DNA of 64,000 nt from the NCBI GenBank assembly GCA_947624245.1, contig CANQJL010000008.1, positions 29,204-93,203 of the forward strand. The letters run 5' to 3'. A program made the translations under genes and the position numbers. Each line of letters begins with the position of its first letter. The first letter of the stretch is position 1. Positions 20,473 to 30,034 of the stretch are shown in pieces. The DNA is from an uncultured Acetatifactor sp. GTDB lineage: Bacteria > Bacillota > Clostridia > Lachnospirales > Lachnospiraceae. The notes beneath the pieces are model-generated. The model did not search any database. It was not told where the DNA came from and was given only the letters and a program-made list of their open reading frames with translations.

Positions 20473-21207
20473 ATGCTTTCAAAATTTGTATCTGTAGGCG
20501 CAAGGATAGAATTGCAGCCGGTGGAACGGAAAATAGACGAACCGACAGACTCTGTGTCCCCGAAGTATTATTACAGTCAGGTGTATGAGATACTTTCCGA
20601 GGATACCATGGAGATCCTGATGCCTATGGAGAAGGGAAAGCTTGTTCTGCTGCCCATCGACGGAGAGGTCGATCTCGTGATCTATGAGGGAAGCGGGCTG
20701 TACCAGTGCGACTGCAGGATCATCGACCGCTATAAGAGCAACAATGTCTATCTGCTCGTCGTGGAGCTGACCAGCAGCCTGCGCAAGTACCAGAGACGGG
20801 AGTACTATCGGTACAGCTGCGCCCTGACCATCTTTATGAGGAATCTTTCGGAGGAGGAGAGCCAGGCGATAGAAAGCGATCAGCCCTACACGCTGACGCC
20901 GGGACTGCCCATGGAGCAGGGGACCATTGTGGACATCAGCGGCGGGGGCCTGAGATTTCTTGCGGACAGAGCTTATGAGCAGGACAGCCTTCTGTACGTC
21001 ACCTATCAGCTCTTTGGCAGTACGGGCGATAAAATGTATGAAATGCTCGGAAAGGTGATCAGCGTGAGAGAACTGGAGAACCGCAGGGGGACGTTTGAAC
21101 ATCGGCTGCAGTATTACGGAGTGGACAGCCGCACACAGGAAGAGATCATCAAATATATCTTTGAAGAAGAAAGAAAAAGCCGCAGAAAGGAGCGCCTTGA
21201 GCAATGA
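20473..21207 (+). CDS. YcgR-like PilZ-domain flagellar brake protein
   Basis: RREYYRYSCALTIFM ... IVDISGGGLRFLADRAYEQDS PilZ motifs. Confidence 0.85.
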   Translation: MLSKFVSVGARIELQPVERKIDEPTDSVSPKYYYSQVYEILSEDTMEILMPMEKGKLVLLPIDGEVDLVIYEGSGLYQCDCRIIDRYKSNNVYLLVVELTSSLRKYQRREYYRYSCALTIFMRNLSEEESQAIESDQPYTLTPGLPMEQGTIVDISGGGLRFLADRAYEQDSLLYVTYQLFGSTGDKMYEMLGKVISVRELENRRGTFEHRLQYYGVDSRTQEEIIKYIFEEERKSRRKERLEQ

Positions 21208-22289
21208 TTTCCAAAAATATTCTGCTGGTTGATGACTCTGCACTTATGAGAAGAGTCTTGCGTGATATAATAGAGAGCGACGAGAGGTTCCGAGTTTCGG
21301 ACATGGCGAAGAACGGTCTGGAGGCTTTGGATCTGCTCCGCAGGAATTCCTATGATGCGGTCGTTCTGGATATCAATATGCCGGTGATGAACGGGCTTGA
21401 GCTTTTGAAGGAGCTCCGCAGGGAAAAGATCAGGGCCAAGGTCCTGATCGCCAGCACGGATTCCAGAGAGGGAGCGAAGATCACTCTGGACGCACTGGAG
21501 CTGGGAGCGCTGGATTTCGTACATAAGCCGAGCAATGCAGCGAACTGCAGAACGGATCTGTTCAGGCACGATCTGCTGCGTCTGCTGGAGGTCGTGGCGA
21601 GCAGCCGGCCGCCTGTCATATCTGAGGAGGAAAGCATTTCCAAAAAGCACGCGGATATCCGTGTGGCGATAGAGGCTTCCCAAAAGGTCTCCTCCGGCAG
21701 AAAGGGCAGAAAGGTCGTGGCCATTGCAAGCTCTACGGGAGGACCGAAGGCTCTGCAGTCAGTGATCCCCAGACTGCCGGCCGATCTGGACGCGCCGGTG
21801 CTTCTGGTGCAGCATATGCCGCCGGGCTTTACCGCCTCGCTGGCGGAGCGGCTGGACGGCATGAGCGAGTTGACCGTCAGAGAGGCACAGGAGGGCGACG
21901 TGCTGCAAAACGGCACGGTCTATGTGGCCATGGGAGGAAAGCATATGAATGTTAAGACCTCCTATGACGGCAAATGTGCGATACACTATTCGGACGAGCC
22001 CAACAGGGAGGGCGTCAAGCCATGTGCCAACTATCTGTATGAATCTCTCGCAGGGAGTAATTTCGACCGAATCATCTGTGTCGTGATGACGGGAATGGGT
22101 ATGGACGGCACCGAGGGAATCAGGAATCTGGCGGCGGACAAAGAGGTGTACGTGATCGCTCAGGATAAGGATTCCTGCGTCGTCTACGGTATGCCGAAAA
22201 GCGTTGTCAGCGCGGGAGTTACGGATTTGGTCGTACCGCTGGAGCAGATTGCACAGGAGATCATTCTGAATGCCGGAATCAAAGGATAA
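21204..22289 (+). CDS. cheB: Protein-glutamate methylesterase CheB
   Basis: Receiver plus VVAIASSTGGPKALQSVIPRLPADLDAPVLLVQHMPPGFTASLAERL; VMTGMGMDGTEG. Confidence 0.96.
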   Translation: MISKNILLVDDSALMRRVLRDIIESDERFRVSDMAKNGLEALDLLRRNSYDAVVLDINMPVMNGLELLKELRREKIRAKVLIASTDSREGAKITLDALELGALDFVHKPSNAANCRTDLFRHDLLRLLEVVASSRPPVISEEESISKKHADIRVAIEASQKVSSGRKGRKVVAIASSTGGPKALQSVIPRLPADLDAPVLLVQHMPPGFTASLAERLDGMSELTVREAQEGDVLQNGTVYVAMGGKHMNVKTSYDGKCAIHYSDEPNREGVKPCANYLYESLAGSNFDRIICVVMTGMGMDGTEGIRNLAADKEVYVIAQDKDSCVVYGMPKSVVSAGVTDLVVPLEQIAQEIILNAGIKG

Positions 22290-22327
22290 AGAAACGGCAG
22301 GAAACGAAGAAAGGGACGGGTAGCAGT

Positions 22328-24457
22328 ATGGATGTAAGTCAATATCTTGAAATCTTCCTTGACGAGACCAAGGAGCATTTACAAAATCTGAACACCAGAA
22401 TTCTGGAGCTGGAGTCCGATCCGGAAAATGCGGATACCATCAATGAGATATTCCGTGCCGCGCACTCTCTCAAGGGTATGGCGGGCACCATGGGTTACAA
22501 GAGGATGCAGTCTCTGACACACAACATGGAGAATGTCTTCTCTGAGGTGCGAAACGGAACCATCAAGGTGCTGCCGGACATGATCGATGTCCTGTTCCAG
22601 TGCCTCGATGCGCTGGAGGAGTATACGAACAACATTCAGTCTTCCGCGGACGAGGGTACCAACGACAATGAACCTCTGATCAAGAGGCTGACCGATATTT
22701 TAAACGGCACCGGAACCGATGCCGGCCAGGCACAGCCCGAAAAGAGCGAAAAGAAGGAGGAGGCGCCTGCGAAGGAAGAGCAGCAGACATCCTCCGAGCC
22801 GAATAAATGGGACGCCATCAAGCTTGACAGCTCCCAGCGCGTGGTCATTCAGGAGGCTGCAAATCAGGGAAAGAACGTGTACGGCATCAATGTGCTGGTG
22901 CACGAGAGCTGTATCCTGAAGGCGGCCAGAGCATTTCTGGTATTCAAGGCGGTGGAGGAGGTCGGTGAGATCATCGTGTCCGACCCCAGCGCCCAGGATG
23001 TGGAAGACGAGAAATTTGACAGAGACTTTACGCTGATCGTGATTGCGGACGGTCCCCTTGAAAAGGTCATCAAGGCGGCGGAAAACGTGTCCGAGATCGA
23101 AAAGGTCACCGGAGCGCCCTTAAAGCTGGATGCGCAGGAGGGCGGTTCCGACGAGGGCGCGGAGAGCAAAAAGCCTGTGTCCGGCGCGGAGAGGACTCCT
23201 TCCCAGACCGCGGCTCCGGCAGCGGCTTCTGCGGCGAAGACCGCGGCTGCAGCAAAGCCTGCGGAGAACAGGAAGCCTGCGGCGAACAAGCCTGTGGTGA
23301 ACCGGACCGTGCGTGTGGACATCGAAAAACTGGACGCGCTGATGAATCTGGTCAGCGAGCTGATCATTGCCAAGAACTCGCTGGTGTCCGCCTCCAGTCA
23401 GGGGCAGGGCAATACCGCGGACAACAGCAGCTTCAACGAGCATATCGAATATCTGGCGAGCGTTACCACCAATCTGCACGAGTCCGTTATGAAAGTGCGA
23501 ATGGTTCCCATCGAGAGCGTTGTGAACAAGTTCCCCAGAATGATCCGCGACCTCTCCAAGAAGCTGAATAAGAAGATGGAACTGTATATGACGGGTGAGG
23601 AGACCGAGCTGGACCGTACCGTGGTGGACGAGATCGGCGATCCTCTGATGCATCTGCTTCGAAATTCCGCCGATCACGGGCTGGAATCCGCCGAGGTGCG
23701 CGCACAGCGCGGCAAGCCGGAGGTGGGCTCCATCTTCCTGGACGCATATCAGGACGGCAACAATGTCGTGATCGAGGTGAGAGATGACGGCAACGGCATC
23801 GATGTGGAGGCAGTCAGGAACAAGGCGATCGAGAGAGGCACCGTTACGCCGGAGCAGGCTGCGAATCTGTCAGACAAGGAGGTCATAGATCTTCTGTTCC
23901 TGCCCAGCTTTTCTACCGCAAAGGAGGTCACGGACGTATCCGGACGCGGCGTAGGGCTGGACGTGGTAAAATCAAAGATAGAGTCCCTCAGCGGCGAGGT
24001 GGAAGTAAAATCCAAGCTGGGAGAGGGAAGCGTGTGGACCATAAGGCTGCCGCTGACGCTTGCCATTATTCAGGCGCTGATGGTGGTCGTGGGCGATGAA
24101 AAGTATGCGATTTCCCTCGGCTCCATACAGACGCTGGAGGATATTCCGCTCAGTGAGATCAAGCTGGTGCAGAACAAGGAAGTGATCAATCTGCGGGGAA
24201 CGGTGATTCCTCTGATCCGGCTGAACGAGGTGCTGGACGTGCCGCCCAGAGAGACCGAGAATGAGAGCCTGATCGTTGTGATCGTGAAGAAGGGCGACAA
24301 GATGGCAGGACTTGTGATCGACGAGCTGATCGGTCAGCAGGAGATCGTGATCAAGTCTCTTGGCAGATACATTAAACGTTGTAAATTCATCAGCGGTGCG
24401 ACCATTCTGGGCGACGGAGAGATTGCTCTGATCCTGGACGCCAACGCATTGATTTAG
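22328..24457 (+). CDS. cheA: Chemotaxis histidine kinase CheA
   Basis: HPt FRAAHSLKGMAGTMGY; HATPase DPLMHLLRNSADHGLE; CheW-like C-terminus. Confidence 0.97.
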   Translation: MDVSQYLEIFLDETKEHLQNLNTRILELESDPENADTINEIFRAAHSLKGMAGTMGYKRMQSLTHNMENVFSEVRNGTIKVLPDMIDVLFQCLDALEEYTNNIQSSADEGTNDNEPLIKRLTDILNGTGTDAGQAQPEKSEKKEEAPAKEEQQTSSEPNKWDAIKLDSSQRVVIQEAANQGKNVYGINVLVHESCILKAARAFLVFKAVEEVGEIIVSDPSAQDVEDEKFDRDFTLIVIADGPLEKVIKAAENVSEIEKVTGAPLKLDAQEGGSDEGAESKKPVSGAERTPSQTAAPAAASAAKTAAAAKPAENRKPAANKPVVNRTVRVDIEKLDALMNLVSELIIAKNSLVSASSQGQGNTADNSSFNEHIEYLASVTTNLHESVMKVRMVPIESVVNKFPRMIRDLSKKLNKKMELYMTGEETELDRTVVDEIGDPLMHLLRNSADHGLESAEVRAQRGKPEVGSIFLDAYQDGNNVVIEVRDDGNGIDVEAVRNKAIERGTVTPEQAANLSDKEVIDLLFLPSFSTAKEVTDVSGRGVGLDVVKSKIESLSGEVEVKSKLGEGSVWTIRLPLTLAIIQALMVVVGDEKYAISLGSIQTLEDIPLSEIKLVQNKEVINLRGTVIPLIRLNEVLDVPPRETENESLIVVIVKKGDKMAGLVIDELIGQQEIVIKSLGRYIKRCKFISGATILGDGEIALILDANALI

Positions 24458-24473
24458 GAAGGAGTAGACGGAT

Positions 24474-24959
24474 ATGGAACTGAGCTTAAATACCGCAGGC
24501 AATCTTCCCGAGGAGGGAGTCAAGCGCTCCAGCGAGACGATCCAGTACATTGTGATTCGTCTGGGTCAGGAGCAGTACGGTATCGATATCAGAAATATCG
24601 ACACCATCATCAGAATGCAGCATATTACCCGCGTACCCAAGATGCCCGCTTATCTGAAGGGCGTTATCAATCTTCGCGGCGTGGTGATTCCCGTGATGAG
24701 TATGCGTCTCAGAATGGATCTGGCGGAGGACGAGGTCACAAAGTCTACCAGAATCATTGTGGTCAAGCTGGATCAGGACGACAATGTGGGCTTTCTTGTG
24801 GACGAGGTGAAGGAAGTAGTGACGCTCAATGTGGACGACATCGAAAAGATTCCGGACGGCAGCAAGGACGGCAAGGCGAGTCTGATCAACGGCGTCGGCA
24901 AGCACAATGGGGAATTGATTTCTCTGTTCGATCTGAACGCTGTCAGTCTGGACGACTGA
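24474..24959 (+). CDS. cheW: Chemotaxis coupling protein CheW
   Basis: IVIRLGQEQYGIDIRNIDTIIRMQHITRVPKMPAYLKGVINLRGVVIPVM. Confidence 0.95.
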   Translation: MELSLNTAGNLPEEGVKRSSETIQYIVIRLGQEQYGIDIRNIDTIIRMQHITRVPKMPAYLKGVINLRGVVIPVMSMRLRMDLAEDEVTKSTRIIVVKLDQDDNVGFLVDEVKEVVTLNVDDIEKIPDGSKDGKASLINGVGKHNGELISLFDLNAVSLDD

Positions 24960-25000
24960 GCGCGGGAATTATCCTGTAATTTCGGAAGGAGACGAACCTC

Positions 25001-25624
25001 ATGGGAAATATGTCATTAGAGCAGGTTACGGAAAACTATTATGATGTCCTGAAGGAGCTGGGAAATATCGGCGCAGGCAATGCCATGACCGCCCTTGCTC
25101 AGATGCTTCAGTGCAAGGTGGATATGAAGGTGCCGCAGGTAAGGCTTCTTGAATTTTCGGCGGTAGGCGACATGATGGGCGGCGAAGAGCAGATCATGGT
25201 AGGCGTCTTTCTGGGCGTAGAAGGAGATATCACCGGAAGCATGATGTTTTTGGTGGAGGAGGAGAGCGCCCGTCATCTGATTCGGAAGATCACCATGGGT
25301 ATGCTGCCGGAAGGCTCGGAATTTGAGGAGATGGGCCTGTCTGCCATGAAGGAAGTGGGGAATATCATTACCGGCGCGTATTTGAATTCCCTGTCCACCC
25401 TCACGAATCTGAAGATATTTCCTACCCCGCCGGCGCTGACCGTTGACATGGCGGGAGCGATCCTCAGTGTGCCGGCGATCCAGTTCGGCATTTTCGGAGA
25501 TAAGATTCTTTTGATCCAGTCACAGTTCTACGACGAAGTGGAGCTGGACGGCTATTTTGTTCTGATTCCCGACCTGGAGTCGTATGCTAAGATTCTGCAG
25601 GCGCTCGGACTGCCTGTGGTCTGA
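25001..25624 (+). CDS. cheC: CheY-P phosphatase CheC (two active-site motifs)
   Basis: ELGNIGAGNAMTAL and EVGNIITGAYLNSLS. Confidence 0.94.
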   Translation: MGNMSLEQVTENYYDVLKELGNIGAGNAMTALAQMLQCKVDMKVPQVRLLEFSAVGDMMGGEEQIMVGVFLGVEGDITGSMMFLVEEESARHLIRKITMGMLPEGSEFEEMGLSAMKEVGNIITGAYLNSLSTLTNLKIFPTPPALTVDMAGAILSVPAIQFGIFGDKILLIQSQFYDEVELDGYFVLIPDLESYAKILQALGLPVV

Positions 25625-25691
25625 CCGCGCGGGAGAGGGAAAGGATTTGTTCGTGTACAGGATAACGGAATGGAAGATATGGTAGTGACTC

Positions 25692-26183
25692 ATGAGTGAA
25701 ATAATAAAAGTGGGAATGGCGGACCTAAAGACCTGCAAGGCCCCTGACGGCGTGACGACGCTGGGACTCGGTTCCTGTGTCGGAGTCGCCATCAGAGATC
25801 CGATGACCAAGGTGGGCGGTCTGGCGCATATTATGCTTCCCGACAGTACGGCGATCAAAAACGGAAATATGAATGTTGCAAAGTTTGCGGATACCGGCAT
25901 CGCGGAGCTGGTCTCACAGCTGGAGAGGCTGGGGGCGCAGCGGAGCCGTATGGTGGCGAAGATCGCCGGCGGCGCGACAATGTTCTCCTTTCAGGGAAAC
26001 AGCTCTCTCATGGGGCAGGTGGGCCAGCGCAACGTGGAGGCCACCAAGGCAAAGCTGCAGGAGCTGAAGATTCCGCTCTTGGCGGAGGACACCGGCAAGA
26101 ACTACGGAAGGACAGTGATTTTCTATCCCGAGACGGGCGAGTTTCATATTCGCGCCGTGGGTAAGGACGAGTCGGTCATCTGA
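25692..26183 (+). CDS. cheD: Chemoreceptor glutamine deamidase CheD
   Basis: TTLGLGSCVGVAIRDPMTKVGGLAHIMLPDS and AKIAGGATMF. Confidence 0.95.
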   Translation: MSEIIKVGMADLKTCKAPDGVTTLGLGSCVGVAIRDPMTKVGGLAHIMLPDSTAIKNGNMNVAKFADTGIAELVSQLERLGAQRSRMVAKIAGGATMFSFQGNSSLMGQVGQRNVEATKAKLQELKIPLLAEDTGKNYGRTVIFYPETGEFHIRAVGKDESVI

Positions 26184-26196
26184 CAAAAGGAGTGCT

Positions 26197-26496
26197 ATGA
26201 ACAGAAAATATTTGCCTCTGATCCTGATGCTGACAGCAGGGTCTGTCACCTGCATCATCACCTTTTTCAAGGACTATACTCTGCTGGAGAAGCTGGTCGC
26301 ACTGTTCGTGGTGATGCTCGTCTTCTTTGTGCTGGGCACTCTGTTGAAGGAGACGCTGGATTATTTTTACGCACAGAACGCAAAGCGGCTGAAGGAAGAG
26401 GGAGAGGTCATCGAAAAAGGTCCCGAGGAGCCGGAGCCTGCCGCTTCCGGGCAGGAAGACGGGACGGAGGAAGCGGAGCCGGACGCCGAACGGTAA
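26197..26496 (+). CDS. Small two-TM protein of unknown function in the cheD-sigD gap
   Basis: ORF with strong hydrophobic segments, tight spacing and RBS in operon. Confidence 0.7.
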   Translation: MNRKYLPLILMLTAGSVTCIITFFKDYTLLEKLVALFVVMLVFFVLGTLLKETLDYFYAQNAKRLKEEGEVIEKGPEEPEPAASGQEDGTEEAEPDAER

Positions 26497-26531
26497 AGGG
26501 ATAAAAACGACGGGAAAGGAGCGAGGATTTC

Positions 26532-27305
26532 ATGGATGAAGCGGGCAGAAAAAAACTGCTGGAAGAATATGCGAAGACGAAATCACCGGAATCCAGAGAG
26601 AAGATCATCTTGGAGTATGCTCCTCTTGTTAAAGTCGTTGCCGGAAGGCTGAGTATGTATCTGGGCTACAATGTGGAATATGAGGACATGGTCAGCTACG
26701 GCATCTTCGGACTGATAGATGCGATCGATAAGTTTGACTGTCTGAAGGAGGTAAAATTCGAGACATATGCCAGTCTCCGGATCCGCGGCGCCATATTGGA
26801 CCAGATCCGCAGAATGGACTGGATTCCCCGAACCATCAGGCAGAAACAAAAGAAGATAGAGGCGGTGATCCGAGAGGTGGAGCAGACCACCGGAAGGAGC
26901 GCCACGGACGAAGAGATTGCCAGAGGGCTGGGGATCTCGGATGACGAATATCTGGACTGGCAGTCCCAGATGAAGATCACGGGACTCGTTTCGCTGAACG
27001 AATATATGGAACAGGGAAGCGATGTGCCGCGGGATTACAGCAGACAGACGGCTTCCGGCTTTGAGACGCCGGAGGAGAGAGTGGAGAAGGCGGAGCTGAC
27101 GAAGGTGCTGGGGGAGGCGCTGGAGCTGCTCACCGAGAAGGAGCAGAAGGTAATCACGCTCTATTATTATGAGGAGCTTACGTTGAAAGAGATCAGCAAT
27201 ATTCTGGAGGTATCGGAGTCCAGAGTATCGCAGTTACATACAAGGGCGCTTCAGAAAATGAAGACAAAAATGGGAAGTTATATGGGAATCCTGGCGGATA
27301 ATTAA
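26532..27305 (+). CDS. fliA: Flagellar RNA polymerase sigma factor FliA/SigD (sigma-28)
   Basis: YEDMVSYGIFGLIDAIDKFD, TYASLRIRGAILDQIRRMDWIPRTIRQK. Confidence 0.95.
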   Translation: MDEAGRKKLLEEYAKTKSPESREKIILEYAPLVKVVAGRLSMYLGYNVEYEDMVSYGIFGLIDAIDKFDCLKEVKFETYASLRIRGAILDQIRRMDWIPRTIRQKQKKIEAVIREVEQTTGRSATDEEIARGLGISDDEYLDWQSQMKITGLVSLNEYMEQGSDVPRDYSRQTASGFETPEERVEKAELTKVLGEALELLTEKEQKVITLYYYEELTLKEISNILEVSESRVSQLHTRALQKMKTKMGSYMGILADN

Positions 27306-27330
27306 TTTGCGCTTCCATGGGGATAATATT

Positions 27331-28920
27331 ATGCAGAATGGATACTTTCGACTGATAAGCGACCCCAAAGGCTACAGTGTGGCCCTGTATCGACCGAAGG
27401 ACGGCGGCGATGATATTCTGCTGACGGAATTGATCGCTTACCTTGACGGTCTGGGGATCAGCTATGACAGAAAGTTAATAGAGATGCGTCTTTTAGATGA
27501 GGGAGACAGCGTGTGCCATCTTGGGAACGGCACATGTCCGTCCTGTCCGGAGTCCTATAATCTGAATGTCTCGGAGGATAAAATGACAGCCTATGTGCGC
27601 TTTATTCCTCCGGCCGGCGAGGGGAACCGGCTGACGATGGACGATTTTCTGAAGGACATGCGTTTCCGCGGCATCAGCTTTGGAATCCGGACGGAAGTGC
27701 TGGAGCGGCATTTCTCCGGCGAGGGCATATACGGCACGGATATCCTGCTGGCGCGGGGGCAGGAGCCCGTTCAGGGAGAAGATGCCAGGATCGAGTACTA
27801 TTTTAATACGGATTCGCGCAGAAGACCGACACAGCGGGAGGACGGCAGTGTCGATTATTTTCATCTGACTACCATCAACCAGTGCAGAAAGGGCGACGTG
27901 CTTGCGAGGATCATTCCCGAGATTCCGGGGCAGGAGGGGCATAATATTTTCAATGAGCCCATCAAGCCAAGAGAGGTGCGCAAGGCGCTTCTGAAGTTCG
28001 GCAGAAATATCGAGCTGTCTGAGGACAAGACGGTCATCACGACCAAGGTGGACGGACATGTATCGCTGGTGGACGACAAGGTATTCGTGGCCGATGTGTA
28101 CGCGGTCAAAGATGTGGATTTCTCCACCGGCAATCTGGACTATGAGGGGAGCATACAGGTCGACGGCAATGTGGCGGAGAATTTTGAGGTCAAGGCCGGC
28201 GGCAATGTGATCGTGAACGGACTGGTGGAAGGCGCCAGGATCGTTGCCGGCGGCGATATCGTCATTGCAAAGGGAATGAACGGTATGCAGAAGGGCTTCC
28301 TGAAGGCCGGCGGCAATGTGATCGTCAAGTTCCTTGAGAATGTGCGGGTCGCGGCCGGCGGCTATGTGGAGGCGGAAGCCATCATGCACAGCAAGGTGTC
28401 CGCCGGAACGGAGGTCCGCGTGGAAGGCCGAAAGGGCGTGATCGTGGGCGGCTATGTTCAGGGCGGTGTCAAGGTGGTCGCCAAGACGATAGGCGCGGGC
28501 ATGGGCTCCGGAACGATCATCGAGGTGGGAGTGAATCCGCTGGTGAAGACACAGTATACTAGTATGGTGAAGGCCCAGGAGGAACTGAATAAGACGGTGA
28601 GGAATGCGGAGACGATCCTCGGCAGCTTCAAGGAAAAGCTTGCAAAGGGCGTGCAGTTCAACGAGGGACAGATCAAGTATATCAAAAGCGTGGCGAAGCT
28701 TGTGGAGGAAAAGGGAGCGGAGTTAAAGTCCATGAATGAGAGAATGGAGCGCTTCCGCACGCTGATGGAGGTTCAGAAGATGGCAGAGGTGGTGGCGAAC
28801 AATGAGATCCACCCGGGGACTACCATTATCATCGGAGACGCCTCGCGGACGCTGCAGTCCAGCTTCCAGTACTGTAAATTTGTGCGGGAAAAAGGCGAGA
28901 TCACGATGAAGCCCCTTTAA
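27331..28920 (+). CDS. DUF342/FapA family protein
   Basis: Repeated GGNVIVNGLVEGARIVAGGDIVIAKGMNG beta-solenoid; LARIIPEIPGQEGHNIFNEPI. Confidence 0.88.
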   Translation: MQNGYFRLISDPKGYSVALYRPKDGGDDILLTELIAYLDGLGISYDRKLIEMRLLDEGDSVCHLGNGTCPSCPESYNLNVSEDKMTAYVRFIPPAGEGNRLTMDDFLKDMRFRGISFGIRTEVLERHFSGEGIYGTDILLARGQEPVQGEDARIEYYFNTDSRRRPTQREDGSVDYFHLTTINQCRKGDVLARIIPEIPGQEGHNIFNEPIKPREVRKALLKFGRNIELSEDKTVITTKVDGHVSLVDDKVFVADVYAVKDVDFSTGNLDYEGSIQVDGNVAENFEVKAGGNVIVNGLVEGARIVAGGDIVIAKGMNGMQKGFLKAGGNVIVKFLENVRVAAGGYVEAEAIMHSKVSAGTEVRVEGRKGVIVGGYVQGGVKVVAKTIGAGMGSGTIIEVGVNPLVKTQYTSMVKAQEELNKTVRNAETILGSFKEKLAKGVQFNEGQIKYIKSVAKLVEEKGAELKSMNERMERFRTLMEVQKMAEVVANNEIHPGTTIIIGDASRTLQSSFQYCKFVREKGEITMKPL

Positions 28921-28947
28921 CGTCTACGGTCAAGGGAGGGCCGGCAT

Positions 28948-29253
28948 ATGGCATTTGGTTCGATAGAACTGACGACAATATCCAGGGCGCAGGATTATTC
29001 TGCGGTCAAGCACAATGAGGATAACAAGGCCTTTGTGGATCAGACGAATATCGGTCAGCAGGCGGCGAAAACGACGGAGCAGCGGATTCGGGAGGTACAC
29101 CAGAGCGACGATGCCGAGTGGCACCAGAACAATCCCGACGCCAAGGAAAAGGGGAACAATGAATACCACGGAGACGGCGGCCGTCAGAGGAAAAAGGCCC
29201 CTCAGGAGAAGATGGTCATAAAGGGGCGCGGCGGCTTCGATATTAAGATTTAG
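28948..29253 (+). CDS. Small hydrophilic protein of unknown function in flagellar operon
   Basis: MAFGSIELTTISRAQDYSAVKHNEDNKAFVDQTNIGQQ; RBS gggagg; co-directional. Confidence 0.7.
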   Translation: MAFGSIELTTISRAQDYSAVKHNEDNKAFVDQTNIGQQAAKTTEQRIREVHQSDDAEWHQNNPDAKEKGNNEYHGDGGRQRKKAPQEKMVIKGRGGFDIKI

Positions 29254-29309
29254 CCACAGCACGGCTGCCCGGAGACAGAGGAAAGAGACGGGCAGAGGAA
29301 AGAGGAAAG

Positions 29310-30014
29310 ATGGGAGTTACGGAGATCTTCCTGCTTCTGGCGGGAGGGGTCATTTTTATATTGAGTTTTCTGATTCCGGCGAAGGCCGAGGAGGGCCGGA
29401 TTCTGGAGGCACCCATGTCCAGAGAGGCAATCAAGGCCATGGTGGAACGGGAAATGGAATCGGTAAAGGGACACGTGGACGATGTGGTGGACGAAACCGT
29501 GACCTATGCGATGGAGAAGACGGAGCGGTCTCTGGAGCGCCTGTCCAACGAAAAGATCATGGCGATCAACGAGTATTCCGACACGGTGCTGTCCGAGATA
29601 CACAGAAATCACGAGGAAGCGATGTTTCTCTATGATATGCTGAACAATAAGCATGTCAATCTGAAAAATACGGTCTCCGAGGTGAACCGCACCGTAAAGG
29701 AGGCCGAGGAGACAGTCAATACCTTCCAGAAGCTTACGCCGGAGCCGGTGGAGATTCCCAAAGCGGCCTTCGTCAGAGCGGCCGAGGAGCAGATGGCGTT
29801 AAGCACCGCGCAGGCGGACCGAAAGGAGCCGTCCAAGCCTTCTGAGGCGGACGACGGGGCAAAGGAGCCTGCGGGCAATTCCAACGACCGTATCCTGGAG
29901 CTCTACAGTCAGGGAAAGGATAAGGTGGCCATTGCCAGACAGCTTGGTCTCGGCGTGGGAGAGGTAAAACTTGTGCTCGATCTGTTTGAGCAGGGCGATA
30001 AGAGCGGAGAGTAG
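29310..30014 (+). CDS. SwrB-like/DUF6115-like membrane-anchored protein with C-terminal helix-turn-helix-like segment
   Basis: N-terminal TM, coiled coil, C-terminal ILELYSQGKDKVAIARQLGLGVGEVKLVLDLF; position sigD..rpsB. Confidence 0.7.
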   Translation: MGVTEIFLLLAGGVIFILSFLIPAKAEEGRILEAPMSREAIKAMVEREMESVKGHVDDVVDETVTYAMEKTERSLERLSNEKIMAINEYSDTVLSEIHRNHEEAMFLYDMLNNKHVNLKNTVSEVNRTVKEAEETVNTFQKLTPEPVEIPKAAFVRAAEEQMALSTAQADRKEPSKPSEADDGAKEPAGNSNDRILELYSQGKDKVAIARQLGLGVGEVKLVLDLFEQGDKSGE

Positions 30015-30034
30015 AAGAGGATCGGAGGAGTCTT

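Noticed and set aside
1-30000. Non-flagellar type III secretion system
   Set aside because: FliP/Q/R/FlhA/B occur with hook, motor, stator, chemotaxis and SigD genes, so this is a flagellar export apparatus.
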